From positions 1,097,001 to 1,161,000 of the forward strand of contig OY725506.1 of assembly GCA_963281255.1 (NCBI GenBank): a stretch of 64,000 bases of DNA. Reading direction: 5' to 3'. The translations under genes were made by a program, and so were the position numbers. The notes below the pieces were generated by a model that worked only from the letters and a program-made list of their open reading frames with translations, was not told the DNA's origin and made no database searches. This document shows, one piece after another, positions 51,833 to 62,815 of this stretch (the stretch's first letter is position 1; the number at the start of each line of letters is the position of its first letter). The DNA comes from Aphrocallistes beatrix (Eukaryota; Porifera; Hexactinellida; Sceptrulophora; Aphrocallistidae).

Positions 51833-53497
51833 ATGGCATTCCGGAGACTAATCCAACAACTCTCTCGTCCCTCTACCCCCCGCTACTTCCCTACGCAATG
51901 TAGCAGCATATGTGCCCGCCCCTTCAGCTCCAGCCTTCAAGAGGATAACCCTAGCTTCAGTGCAATGGTTTCAGAGTATCTGAAGAAAGCGGAGGAGTAC
52001 ATCATCAGAGACGAGATCCGGATAACTGGACGCCCGAGGGGCGAGATAGAAGGTCTCCTGGACGCGATCCGCGCCTGTAACCACGTGGTGAGTGTCACAT
52101 TCCCGCTGCGCAGAGACGACGGCTCCATCGTGAGCATAGAGGGGTGGAGAGCTCAGCACAGCCAGCACAAGACCCCGTGCAAGGGCGGCTGTAGGTTCAG
52201 CGAGCATGTGGATATGGACGAGGTGAAAGCCCTAGCAACCCTGATGACCTACAAGAATGCCACGGTAGATGTGCCCTATGGAGGAGCTAAGGCGGGGGTG
52301 AAGATCAACCCCAGGGACTACTCGGAGGAAGAACTCGAGCGGATCACTCGCCGTTTCGCGATCGAGCTGTCGAAGAAGGGATTTCTGGGACCAGGGATTG
52401 ACGTGCCTGCTCCAGACATGGGCACCGGACAGAGAGAGATGGCATGGATAGCTGACACCTATGCACACACCATCGGGCACCTAGATATCAACGCACATGC
52501 TTGTGTTACAGGTAAGTTAATGACCTTCCTTCGAGAGAGGTAGAGTTCTATTTCCGGTGATACATACGTATAATGAATATCATGTGTAGGTAAACCTATC
52601 AGTCAGGGAGGTATCCATGGCCGCACTCAAGCCACAGGTCTGGGGCTGTTCTTCGCACTCAGGAATTTCATACAAGACCCGGAGTACATGTCTGCGGTTA
52701 AGGTAGTGCCAGGCTTCCCCGGCAAGACCTTCGTGGTGCAGGGGTTCGGGAACGTGGGCTACTACATAGCTCACTACATGTGCAAGGCGGGCTGTAAGCT
52801 GGTGGGTGTGATGGAGTATGACGGGTCTGTTGTCAACGAGGACGGAATAGACCCAGAAGATCTGATCCAGTACAAGAACAAGCACCGGGGCGTGTCAGGG
52901 TACCCTGGGGGAGAGTTTGTGGAGGGAGCTATATTCGGGCATGAGTGCGACATCCTGGTACCATGTGCCGGAGAGAAGTCCATTCACATGGGCAATGCTG
53001 ATTCTATCAAGGCGAAAATAATCGTAGAGGGGGCAAACGGACCCACGACTCCCAAAGCTAACGACCTCCTCCTAGCCAAGAATGTGCTCATGGTCCCGGA
53101 CATGTATGCTAACGCGGGCGGAGTGACGGTGTCGTATTTCGAGTGGCTGAAGAATCTGAACCACGTGAGTTTCGGACGGATGACGATGCGGTATGAGCGT
53201 GAGACTAACTTTGCTCTGTTGGATAGCGTGCAAAAGAGCTTGGAGCATAAGTTCGGCGCCGGGCCAGGTTCGATTCCCATCTCCCCCACTCCCCATTTCC
53301 TAGACAGGATTTCCGGTGCAGACGAAGAGGCCATCGTGGAGTCGGGGCTGGAGAACACCATGGACAGAGCTGCCGCGCATATCAAGGAGATCGCGAAAGA
53401 GTCCGGCCTGGGGATCGATCTGAGGACTGCGGCCTTGATTCGAGCTGTGGAGAAGATCTACAAGATCTACTACGAGGCTGGGCTTACTTACTTGTAA
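51833..53497 (+). CDS. GLUD1: Mitochondrial glutamate dehydrogenase
   Basis: Exons 51833-52511 and 52590-53497 join in phase through a 78-bp GT-AG intron, giving 528 residues, the usual animal length. It interconverts glutamate and 2-oxoglutarate with NAD(P) in the mitochondrial matrix. Residues 1-40 are Arg/Ser-rich and lack acids ([17 protein letters not shown]), as in a matrix-targeting peptide. Conserved blocks are [24 protein letters not shown] substrate loops, [14 protein letters not shown] with the catalytic-region lysine, [12 protein letters not shown], and the dinucleotide-binding VVQGFGNVG near residue 278. [27 protein letters not shown] and a complete antenna segment ([12 protein letters not shown]) follow, so it is the animal hexameric, GTP-regulated type. 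Coding DNA is clearly more GC-rich than neighbours, suggesting codon selection for high expression. Confidence 0.96.
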
Positions 53498-53764
53498 CAT
53501 CAGCGAATCCCGCAGCAATTCACTTATCGCGATTGTGTTTGTTTTCAGCATTTTAGTGCTCTTATAACCTCGATTCACTTTTAGTAGTTATTTATTGCAT
53601 TCCAGTAATGTTACTCCCATTGTACCGATAGTATATTGGCTTATAACCACGTAAGTAGCATTCTTTCTCTTCTCATAATATTCGGGGCTAATCTCAAATC
53701 TTCAGCTATTTCGAAAGGTTTTAAATTAATTTTATATATAAAAACAATGTTTTTGTTATTGCAT

Positions 53765-53964
53765 TTAGTGCAGCTCCTCGTATAGATGCCTTATGTCATG
53801 ATCGGCGTGCGACGTCCGTCTGTTCGCTCCTTAGTGGAGCCATAGCCAAAATACTCCAACATGCCACAAATCAGCTTTCTATGCCTGGCAGTTTCTTCAA
53901 TCAATTCGTTACAGACAGATAGATATACACACAAATAAATATTAATCGTTTTAATAGTAAGGAT
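53765..53964 (+). repeat. Dispersed repeat copy joining two shared modules
   Basis: The left part (53765-53834) matches 48455-48515 and the right part (53835-53964) matches 33963-34088. This copy thus links modules seen separately elsewhere and suggests they belong to one element family, starting TTAGTGCAGCTCC and ending TTTTAATAGTAAGGAT. The rest of the 53498-54332 intergenic region holds nothing I recognise. Confidence 0.65.
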
Positions 53965-54332
53965 ACAGTATTTCTCTCGATTCTTCGCCAATGACCTCTC
54001 AGATCCTTGCTAATGGAATTGAAATGGATTAGCGAAAGTAATCAATATTTGGCACCTGTAGGGGACTTTGTTTTTCACTTCTTCATAGTTAATCGTATAT
54101 TAATTTATTTTTATTTTAATATTCTACACCTTAGGTCAAATTTTCGTCTCAATATTGTCAATATTGTCTCAATCTTATCTCGATCCTAAAATCTTCAGAC
54201 TGTTCCCCTCTTTTTTCTAATCATCAAATATTTCAGACAAGAGCCAGTTACTCATTAGATAATTTATTATTTCAACATGTAAATAAAACATAAAGTCCAG
54301 TAAGAATTCCCTATAGGAGATGGGACATAGAA

Positions 54333-55745
54333 TTAGAACTTCTGAGGTCTACAAGGTCGCTCTCTGGTACAAGCGTACCTCCTGATCCAATCCTGTTCTA
54401 CCACAAAGTCCCGAATAGCTCTAAACTCCCGATGCAATATTTTGAGCACTTTGGAGACGCTCATACATGATTTGATAGAATCATCCCTGAATTGGCATGT
54501 GAAATAACCAGGGATTGCTTCTAACTCTTCCTTCTTTAAACGCATGAATAAGGCTAGAACACTGGGCGAGTCCAGAATCTCTTCTCTTGTCCAGTCTGTG
54601 ACTATGTACCTGCAAGCGAGGCATTTCAAGTTATCCGATTTTGATGAAACTATTTCGATTCTTTTCAGGTCATATTTCGACTTTTGAGGCTTATTTTTCA
54701 CACCTGAATTCTTTTTTTTGTCGATTTTAATATCACATCCCATTTTTTCAAACCATTCGCACAAACCGACTTGGAACAACTCTTCTATTGATTGCTGAGG
54801 AGCGTCCATTCTGTTCGTTTCGATGTAAACAATGGATTGTATCTGGAACTTGACTTGGTTCAGCGACTCTCCCAGCCAGTTCGTCCCTCTCCACATCCTG
54901 GGGTTATTCACATTCGCGTCAGTTGAAGTTATTCCGATTCCCCAAATCTTGTCGAAGGGATTTGCCTCAGCGAAGAATTCCTCATTCGTCTCTAAGAGTT
55001 TCTGCAGCAGAGTTTCATTCTGTGTGAATTTAGCTCGGTTTCCATCCTGCACGATTTGGCGGCAACACATGTTCCAGATGTCAGCGTCGAATCCTCCAAC
55101 TTGTCTACCGAAATATTTCATCTCCGTTGGATTATTTGATTTCATAATATTCGCTAAATTTCCTTTATCTCCGAAAAGACGCGCCTTCTCCGCCATCATG
55201 TACTGCTCAGTGCAAATGTATTTCTCCTTTTTTACTGAAAAATATGCTGAGAAGAACTGACTAAACGGTGACCCTTTTCTCCAGAAAATATTTAGATTCT
55301 GCTTTTTTTGATTATGTCGAGTGTAAAATTTGCTAATTTTTTTACTTCTTTCATATAATTTAGGACTGCTGGCCCTCTTCACACCTCTCTCTCTTTGTAG
55401 CGTAATGGACCAATCATTTTGAGAGGTTTCCTCCTCATTATTAGAACGAATAATTCTCTTTTCGAGTAATTGGATAGATCGTTTATCGGTAAACTCGTCC
55501 TTTATTTTAAAATGTTCTTCATCTCGATGTGATTCCTTGTGTCGTATTTTCAAATGTTCTTTACGTCGATACAGATTGTTGTGTCCTCTTTTCATGTCCT
55601 CTCTATATGTGTGTACATGGTTGTGACTTCTTTTTTTGTCGTCCCTATGATATCTGTCCTCTCTCTGTCTGTGTCTTGTTTTTTCTCTAGGTCGGTACAC
55701 ATGACTATTGTGATGTCTTTTTCTTGATAAATTCCTCTTACCCAT
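54333..55745 (-). CDS. NADAR-domain protein with basic His/Arg-rich N-terminus
   Basis: An intronless 470-residue frame from ATG 55745 (MGKRNLSRK). Upstream in-frame codons reach only a TTG. Residues 1-110 are extremely rich in Arg, Lys, His and Asp (DDKKRSHNHVH), resembling RS/RD-type nuclear linkers. Residues about 150-300 are a NADAR (YbiA-like) domain: FWRKGSPFSQFF, CTEQYMMAEKARLFGD, VGGFDADIWN, FFAEANPFDKIWGIG and MWRGTNWLGESL. NADAR proteins cleave N-glycosidic bonds in riboflavin intermediates or ADP-ribose conjugates, and some reverse guanine ADP-ribosylation on nucleic acids. The final 135 residues contain CLACRY and a Cys-poor helical segment I do not recognise. A nuclear ADP-ribose-related role is my inference. 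There is no operon-like neighbour; glutamate dehydrogenase lies convergently. Confidence 0.83.
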   Translation of the reverse strand: MGKRNLSRKRHHNSHVYRPREKTRHRQREDRYHRDDKKRSHNHVHTYREDMKRGHNNLYRRKEHLKIRHKESHRDEEHFKIKDEFTDKRSIQLLEKRIIRSNNEEETSQNDWSITLQRERGVKRASSPKLYERSKKISKFYTRHNQKKQNLNIFWRKGSPFSQFFSAYFSVKKEKYICTEQYMMAEKARLFGDKGNLANIMKSNNPTEMKYFGRQVGGFDADIWNMCCRQIVQDGNRAKFTQNETLLQKLLETNEEFFAEANPFDKIWGIGITSTDANVNNPRMWRGTNWLGESLNQVKFQIQSIVYIETNRMDAPQQSIEELFQVGLCEWFEKMGCDIKIDKKKNSGVKNKPQKSKYDLKRIEIVSSKSDNLKCLACRYIVTDWTREEILDSPSVLALFMRLKKEELEAIPGYFTCQFRDDSIKSCMSVSKVLKILHREFRAIRDFVVEQDWIRRYACTRERPCRPQKF

Positions 55746-56204
55746 CTGTAATGTCCAAATTTGATAATTGTATAAATAAACCAAATCTAATTATGAACTT
55801 ATACTACTTAAGTAGTTTATATTGTAATTAAAGAATTCGAGAATTAGGATCAGTCAGCTCAAAAATATATTTTGGCTGCGAAGTATATAAACGACAAAAT
55901 TTCAGTAATTTTGACTGAAATTTTGCTAATTGAGCAGGGCTGAGAAGGAAATAATCGCAAAACCATTATTCTCGGGTACAATAGCCTAGATTATTCGCAA
56001 ATCGAGTACGCAGTTAGCAACATTTCACACAATTCAGATGCTGTATGAGAATATTTAGCTGAAGCTTTCTCCTTGAACGAATATTTCCGATTCGCATTAT
56101 TTGAAAGAAATCTCTGATGCTGAAGGACCTTTTAGCAGAGTCAAATATTGTTCTAAAGTTACTATTTAGGTTGAGCTGTTCAATAAAGATGATAGACATT
56201 TGTA

Positions 56205-56445
56205 ACCATAGGCGCCAAGTTTTGGAAAATAAAATAAAACCTGGGGGGCTTGCCCCCCCATAAAATTCTTTTAATCTTAGACGCTCAAATATCGATCTAC
56301 TATAGTGGAATAAAAATGTAATTGAGATATAGTATAATCAATTAACATAATTTTGGGGTTTAGTTGTAACCTATAAGTTTGTGTGAAGTCCTGTCATACA
56401 CCCCCCCCCCCCCCCCCCCCCCAGGTACCCACACTGCGCCTATGG
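56205..56445. repeat. Repeat with CATAGGCGC inverted ends and poly-C tract
   Basis: Left end CATAGGCGCCAAGTTTTGG and right end TGCGCCTATG are inverted. The interior contains GGGGGGCTTGCCCCCC and a run of about 22 C near 56401. It looks like a non-autonomous DNA element. No target duplication is visible, and the homopolymer could be mis-sized. Confidence 0.45.
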
Positions 56446-56633
56446 ACCGGACCCCTACTATGGCTAATTCTACGCCTATGCTGCACCACCATCAATCTAG
56501 GGATAAATCATCAAAGCAAGACTATTTGATTATTAATACTTTGTACTGTCGCAATAATATAATTCAATACGTACTAAGTTCTTCTAAAAATAACTCTATT
56601 CTACCCCTCTAGCTGACTGGACACCTTCCATTA

Positions 56634-56833
56634 NNNNNNNNNNNNNNNNNNNNNNNNNNNNNNNNNNNNNNNNNNNNNNNNNNNNNNNNNNNNNNNNNNN
56701 NNNNNNNNNNNNNNNNNNNNNNNNNNNNNNNNNNNNNNNNNNNNNNNNNNNNNNNNNNNNNNNNNNNNNNNNNNNNNNNNNNNNNNNNNNNNNNNNNNNN
56801 NNNNNNNNNNNNNNNNNNNNNNNNNNNNNNNNN
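56634..56833. other. Assembly gap of 200 N
   Basis: Exactly 200 undetermined bases, a conventional placeholder, so the real length is unknown. It is flanked by repeats (poly-C element on the left, a large inverted repeat on the right), which probably caused the break. Confidence 0.99.
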
Positions 56834-56930
56834 TGGAAGTGCACGCGGAGATGACAAGAAACGCTAAAATCAGCTGTAATATCGATACAGAAAATAATTC
56901 TCCTGTTTGGCCCCATGTCTAGGAAGGCTC

Positions 56931-57645
56931 GTTGTACTATGTAGTATATAGACACTGCTAGCTGCTTGATATTTGGCTTCAAGTAGACATCTGCCATTTT
57001 AATGAAAGAGGCCAAAGCGCAACGACTGTTACAAATCACCATTGAGCACTTTTTTCCCAAATTATGATAAAATAGGCCTTATTTAACTGTTGATGGTACT
57101 TTTTAGAATTAGACAGCTTTGGATGTTCTAGTTAATTGCGTATAGGATAGGTTTGTTATAAATCATATGGGTGCGAAATGTTTGAGAGATTTCGAATCAT
57201 TGTTCTACACCAGAGGTCGGCAACCTATGGCACGCTGAGCTGAAAATATTTGTGGGTCGACAGACCGACATTTATGTATATTCAGGGGTCAGTAACCTAT
57301 GGCAGGCGTGCCACGGGCACACTAGGTCATATATATATTGACATTATAGGTAAACTAAAAGGTTGCGTCTGTTCTACGCCGTCATACAGCTGACTAAATA
57401 CCCTACATGAGGAAGAGGTATTGAAATGAACCTAAAGCAAAGACTGCCGGTTATTTTTAAGACGAATATTTTAAAGATGGTGTGAATGAGGCCTATTTTC
57501 TCATAATTTGGGCAAAAAGTACTCAATGGTGATTTGTAACGGTCGTTACGCTTTGGCCTCCTTCATTAAAAGGCAGATGTCTACTTGAAGTCAAATATCA
57601 AGTAGCTAGCAGCAGTGTCTATATATGTACTACATAGTACAACAA
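56931..57645. repeat. Inverted repeat with 150-bp arms and hAT-like ends in the spacer
   Basis: Arm 56931-57082 is the reverse complement of 57488-57645 with scattered mismatches; shared pieces include GCAGATGTCTACTTGAAG, ACAAATCACCATTGAG and AATAGGCCT. Two direct copies of a hAT-type end lie in the spacer (near 57211, CAGAGGTCGGCAACCTATGG; near 57283, CAGGGGTCAGTAACCTATGG). It is probably a fold-back element or two opposed copies of one repeat. Confidence 0.7.
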
Positions 57646-57927
57646 CAAGTTGATGTCAATTCATTATCTTATAATTCAAATATTACCCAACAACGAAATT
57701 CCTCTGTTTTTCCTAGGATTTTAATTTTTAACTCGTGAATATATGAAAACATGTAAGATACAAGTATATATTATGTCTGGATCTTACACAACTAGAGTAA
57801 GTTATAGAATGGTACCAGAATATAACATTACTCATCTATCAATTGTAAATGACTCGTCAGTCGCTATCTATACAAGTATAAATGCAACTTGATAGCATGT
57901 CTTGCTGTTACCTACACCTCTACCCTC

Positions 57928-59109
57928 ATGATGAAGTTCTTGCTACATACTCTAAGCTTCTCTATCCTATTCCTTCTTGTGAAAAGCAATCCAAGTTCAC
58001 TCGACATAACTTCTAACAACATCCGGGTTAAAAAGCTTGAACAGGCCCTCCCTTGCAATACGACTGCTTGCACTCTCCCCTATTGCAGGTGTGCGAACAC
58101 AGGTATTCCCGGTGGACTTTTCACAGGAAACATTCCGCAAATCGTCACGATTGGCTTCAATGTGGGGGTCCGTGATCTTGACTATGAAAACTACTACCAT
58201 GATATGTTCACTAATCGGAAGAATCCCAATGGCTGTCAAATCGGGGTGACTTTCTTTGTATCAAATAATTATACTGATTATGCCCTGGTGGAGGATTTAC
58301 ATTTCAATTTCGGTTTTGAAATGGCGGATAATAGTGTCGACCATAGAGTGCCAGTTACATGGGGGAAAACGCGAGTGAAGATGAGTGGCGACATGAAGTG
58401 GTAGACGAAAGAACCATCCTAAACAAATGGGCGAATATTCCCCAAAGTCGTGTGAAAGGATTTCGCTCACCTTTTCTAGTCACTAGCGAGACTGAATTAG
58501 AGGTACTCTACCTTTCCGGGTTTCTCTATGAAGCGACAATGGGCACACACGTTAACTACTGGCCGTTCACCCTAGATTATAAGTCCCCCATATGCACTAA
58601 ACCTGCGACCTGTCCAGCTAACTCGTACCCTGGCTTATGGATAGTTCCGAATATCCTCTACAACCAAACGAATGGTGTTCCATGTGCAACCATTGATGAC
58701 TACCGTTCCCAGTACAGAGGAGGAATGGTACGAATTTTTCGTTGACAATTTCAACACCCATTACTATGACAATAAAGCTCCGTTCGGCATCTATTCTGAC
58801 TCAGCATGGTTCTATAAAGGAAGTGCAAGAGTCAATGCGATGAAATCCTTTCTCAACAAACTAAGCAGTATGGAAGACGTGTATATTGTGACGCCCACTC
58901 AAATGCTGGATTGGGTCCGTAGCCCAACGCCTTTAAGTGCGATCAAATCCTTCTACCCGTGGGGATGTAGCGCCACTCCCACTCCCTCACGCTGCTATTA
59001 CAAGACTCCGGCATGCGATAAGACATACCCCGGTGGAGAGCGCCTGAAAACCTGCACCAGTCCATGCCCGAGGAACTATCCTGGTTACGGAAATCCGTAT
59101 GGATATTAG
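57928..59109 (+). pseudogene. Chitin-deacetylase-like gene with two single-base frame breaks
   Basis: ATG 57928 starts a signal peptide (MMKFLLHTLSFSILFLLVKS), then the family's cysteine opening (ACTLPYCRC, IPGGL) and a NodB-type deacetylase domain (VTIGFNVG; WANIPQSRVKGFRSPFL; FFVDNFNTHYYDNKAPFGI; WVRSPTP). The reading frame shifts near 58360 (a GGGGGAAAA run) and shifts back near 58710 (a TTCCC run). Both are one-base changes at homopolymers, so sequencing error is as likely as true decay. Independently, metal and catalytic positions look lost: the TFDD motif reads GFNV, and the first His of the HxxxH pair reads Asn (DNSVDH). If expressed, it would be a secreted, probably inactive carbohydrate-binding relative, as known for some insect CDA-like proteins. 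The C-terminus has a Cys/Tyr-rich tail. Confidence 0.78.
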
Positions 59110-60260
59110 CGGAGTTAATTACTCGCTTCTACGTATATAGTTTTAGAAGTGACATTAGGTCACTTTAGGCTCTAATATGTTGTTAGCCATCCTTTTGGTA
59201 GTAAGGTAGTTAGTTGTTTGTATTGTTGTAATTGATAATTTACGTACAAGTTGTTACTTAAACGTAGTTTTATGTGGTTTCATCAGGTTGGGTTCAAGTA
59301 CATTTGAAAGTACGTAAAGTACAGACAAGCACTGTACTAATAGGAAATATAGATCGATGATAATCAGTCGATTACTTGGGAAGAAACAAAGTCAATAACT
59401 ACTACCAAAAAATCGAACTGTCCAAGAACATTCGGAAGTTGTCCGCTAGCTATGTTTCTGAATATGTAATTATTACAAACCCATATACACGTAGAGGAAA
59501 CTAGACCAGCCGTAGCGAGGGGGTCCGGACGACATTGCATGGTCACACCGTTCTGAACCCATCACATATTTCTGTGAAGTTCAGTCCATGGTCCCAGAGG
59601 GTGAGCTATTTTGTATTATACTCGCTGTGAACATCTACTATGTACAAGTATATTTTGAATGGCTGATCTGTTCAATTGTCGATGCTACGGGCCTAAAATA
59701 AGAGAAGTCTAATCTTGTTAACTATGTACTTGGTTCTTTCCTAGTTTATTTTGACAAGTTTATGAACTACTTCATTAATAAATATTACAAATAAACAATT
59801 ATACTTGAAAAGTACTTAAATTTTAAGTTCTTTGGTAATAAAGAACGGAAAGAAAAGCAAAAATGATGTAAGTACTTAAGAATTATACTTGAACCAGTCC
59901 TGATGGTTATCAGTGCTCGCCAAATCATTTGGTATGGTAGCGATAGACACCATAAACTAAGCCCTGGATACTCAAGAATATTTTAAACATATAAAATAAT
60001 AACATCTTAGGAGCATACTCGACTACCCGGCTGTTATAAGCTGACCAATATACAAAGTAGAGTCGACAAAATAAAAATGTAAAATGTAACAGATAGGAAA
60101 ATAAATCTTCACAAAGTACTCTATAGCAATCGCTTAGTAAAAGCTCGACGCACTAATTGTTTACACATACATACAGTATAGATGTAATTCTAATCCCAAA
60201 CCGAGTTTCTATCAAGCTAAAGTATTTGTAGGGTATTATTGTAACCAAGGCAGGAAATCT
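59110..60260. other. Convergent intergenic region, nothing recognised
   Basis: AT-rich sequence between the ends of the CDA-like and GTPase genes. It should contain both 3' UTRs (an AATAAATATT-type signal lies near 59777). No repeat with ends, no coding segment. Confidence 0.35.
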
Positions 60261-62072
60261 CTAGATTTTTGATTTTGAGAATTTAGCCATCATCTCTTCA
60301 ACCTTTAGGCTTCCACTATCGATTTGCATCTGTTCAGCTTTGACTAATTTTTCATATTCCAATGCCTTGGCAGTGTTTCCACGTTTCTTCTCAGATTCCA
60401 TAACTGTCTGAAAATATTTGCACATATCCACAGAGTATGATTGAATTGCGATATTTTTTAGTTTCTCTGTCTGGAATTTGATAGCTGTCATTAACTTCTC
60501 CAACGACGCTTCTGCTTCTCTTTTTTCATTTTCAAGTTGATTTTGATACGCTAAAACATTTTTAATTGCATTTTCATGCTTGTCTTTTACGTCATGCATC
60601 ACTTCCTCACTAGTGATAGTTTTATCAACATAAATATATGGTAGATTCTTGTGCCAATCCCATCTGCATTTATCAGGACATACTTGACAATATCCATCTG
60701 TCATTGCAGAGCACTTTATCTTGTCAGAAGTTTTACAATTTTCATGACAGGTGTATGTGCAATTCATACAAATTGTTGTCATATTTTTAGTTGGAATCAG
60801 AACTTTTTTGTGTGTAACAACACTCTTAGTGAAATTTTGGGTGCGCTCAACTTGATCTTTTTCTGCTTCTAATTTCCTTAAATTCTCTTCAGTGTTGTGA
60901 GATATTTTTATTGCTTTATCTATTTCGTTTTTCATTGCGCCAATATTAATTTGAATTTTTTCTCTCTCCCTGATGACTTCTTTTGTTGACGTTAAACTAA
61001 AAGCAGTGAGGTGTTGCAAAGTGTGGAAAAACTTTGCGATGCTGATATTGACAATATCCCAGTATGATTTGCTAAATTGTGTCCTTTCTGAAGCTGTCGT
61101 GAATAGGGCTCTGTTGTTGAATTTGAACCAGCGTTTTTCATCAAATGGAAGAGAACTCTGCTTTATTGCACTCAGCACATCTGGACGATTCGCATCTGCA
61201 AAGGTAGCGAGTGTGTAGATATTTTCCAGAGCCTCTTTCCCGAAGAACAGCAACACCCTGTCGATGATGTACTTCTGAATGTCTGTCAATCTGTTTACGT
61301 TTGCTTTTACTACGAAACAGATTGCATGGCACTCATCTTCAATTTTCAGCAATTCATTTATTTGATCTTTGATTTTTTCATCTCTTTCTAGCCCACCTAT
61401 GTCCCCAAATCCTGGCGTGTCCCATATCTGTAAAGAGAACCCTAGCTCAGTATCTTCAATGAGGTATCCCGATATCTCAGTGGTCTGACTCTTGGTCTGA
61501 TCATGCGACTGACCAGATTCATCTACGACCAGTTTGAACCTGAATGGATCTTTCATCTCTACTCCTGCTGCGAAGTTGACGAATGCATTCAGAAGTGTGC
61601 TTTTCCCAGTCCCGGTCTCACCCATTATGATTATTTTTTTGAGATTATTCCCTTGTGTCGGGCTTTTCAATTCGCTGACTCGAACCTTTTTTGAAGGAAA
61701 TGCAAGAATATCCATTTCAGGAGTACATTCATGTTTTATTTTTTCACTCTTCTTCAAAAGCTTTTCCAACAAGGATCTGTCGACTGGGGTTTGTGGATGG
61801 ATGTTTGCAGGTAACAGTTCCAATGGCACTCCCTCTTCTTTGTATGTTTTCATTTTATTGATGAAGTTTTTTCGCTGTAACCCACTTGAAATCCCGAATT
61901 CCGATTTCAGATCTTCGTCTTCTAACCCTGCGATCATCTCTCCATTAATTTCCCCAAATTCTCCTGAAAATAACTTCTCTTTTATATTTCCAAATTTCTT
62001 TTCCACGAGGAGTGCAGCCACTTCATCCTCACTCAGCTCATTGAGTGGTTTCGTTTGGAGATAACTTGCCAT
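60261..62072 (-). CDS. SAM-domain plus AIG1/septin-like GTPase plus Cys/His-rich region
   Basis: An intronless 603-residue protein if it starts at ATG 62072 (MASYLQTKP), whose context is favourable (aacaATGg); an in-frame ATG at 62141 would add 23 residues. Residues about 8-75 form a SAM domain (LSEDEVAALLVEKKF; LEDEDLKSEFGIS). Residues about 145-360 are a P-loop GTPase with MGETGTGKSTLLNAF (G1), a TTEISGY-type switch and DTPGFGDIGG (G3), closest in style to AIG1/septin-like GTPases. A coiled coil follows. Then comes a zinc-binding-like segment (CMNCTYTCHENC, CQVCPDKC), which resembles a B-box/C1-type fold, and a C-terminal coiled coil. Related architectures occur in invertebrates and fish without assigned function; GIMAP relatives act in immunity. 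Oligomerisation via SAM and coiled coils is inferred. Confidence 0.82.
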   Translation of the reverse strand: MASYLQTKPLNELSEDEVAALLVEKKFGNIKEKLFSGEFGEINGEMIAGLEDEDLKSEFGISSGLQRKNFINKMKTYKEEGVPLELLPANIHPQTPVDRSLLEKLLKKSEKIKHECTPEMDILAFPSKKVRVSELKSPTQGNNLKKIIIMGETGTGKSTLLNAFVNFAAGVEMKDPFRFKLVVDESGQSHDQTKSQTTEISGYLIEDTELGFSLQIWDTPGFGDIGGLERDEKIKDQINELLKIEDECHAICFVVKANVNRLTDIQKYIIDRVLLFFGKEALENIYTLATFADANRPDVLSAIKQSSLPFDEKRWFKFNNRALFTTASERTQFSKSYWDIVNISIAKFFHTLQHLTAFSLTSTKEVIREREKIQINIGAMKNEIDKAIKISHNTEENLRKLEAEKDQVERTQNFTKSVVTHKKVLIPTKNMTTICMNCTYTCHENCKTSDKIKCSAMTDGYCQVCPDKCRWDWHKNLPYIYVDKTITSEEVMHDVKDKHENAIKNVLAYQNQLENEKREAEASLEKLMTAIKFQTEKLKNIAIQSYSVDMCKYFQTVMESEKKRGNTAKALEYEKLVKAEQMQIDSGSLKVEEMMAKFSKSKI

Positions 62073-62815
62073 TGTTTGCCTAATCAGATATAGTAATTTA
62101 AAATGGATTGAAAGTTCATGCCACTTTAAATATTTAGACATTATAATAACCGTTATAATAACCAATTAATAATAAATTGTTTTTCATAAAATATAAGATC
62201 ATTTGTGTTGGGTTGTCTTGTCACGAACAAAAAGGTCCACCGTATTCGTTACAGTCACATAAATTAATGCGAAAAAAATCCGTAACGAAGGGAATTATAT
62301 TATTTAAGTTGTATATTATTTATCTACATTCATGATATTAACTTACTTAGTCCAGGAAAAACGAATAGTCTTTGTATTTCACTTGTCTTGAATTGTTTGT
62401 AGAATCCTTTAAATCTGTAGCTTTTGAGATAAATTTCCATTATTCCTTTTTATATTAAAGTTGGTGTTGTGATGGTTCCATAGAGCCAATACTGTGGAGA
62501 TTGCAATTAGGAATGACTCAGTCTAATATTGATATCTCTATTGGGCCACTCAACACAATACTACTACGACTAAACTTGTATTTAGAATGAGTCATACTAT
62601 TAGCATTTTCTCTAACTACTTCGTTTATTCCAGTAGGGGTGACTCATTCTCATTTGCATATACTTTACACGTATTGTTGTTTGCTACATTTAAGGAATAA
62701 TCAAGAAATTATTACTAACAAAGACTGCACAGTCGAATTACGCAAGTGTGCACACAAAAACAATCGAATTTGACGAGTTGATTAATCGTATTTATTAGAT
62801 AAATTATCTGTGACT

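Noticed and set aside
58355..58720. Frame changes in the CDA-like gene explained by introns
   Set aside because: No GT-AG pair at the breakpoints can bridge them without deleting conserved residues; single-base changes fit better.
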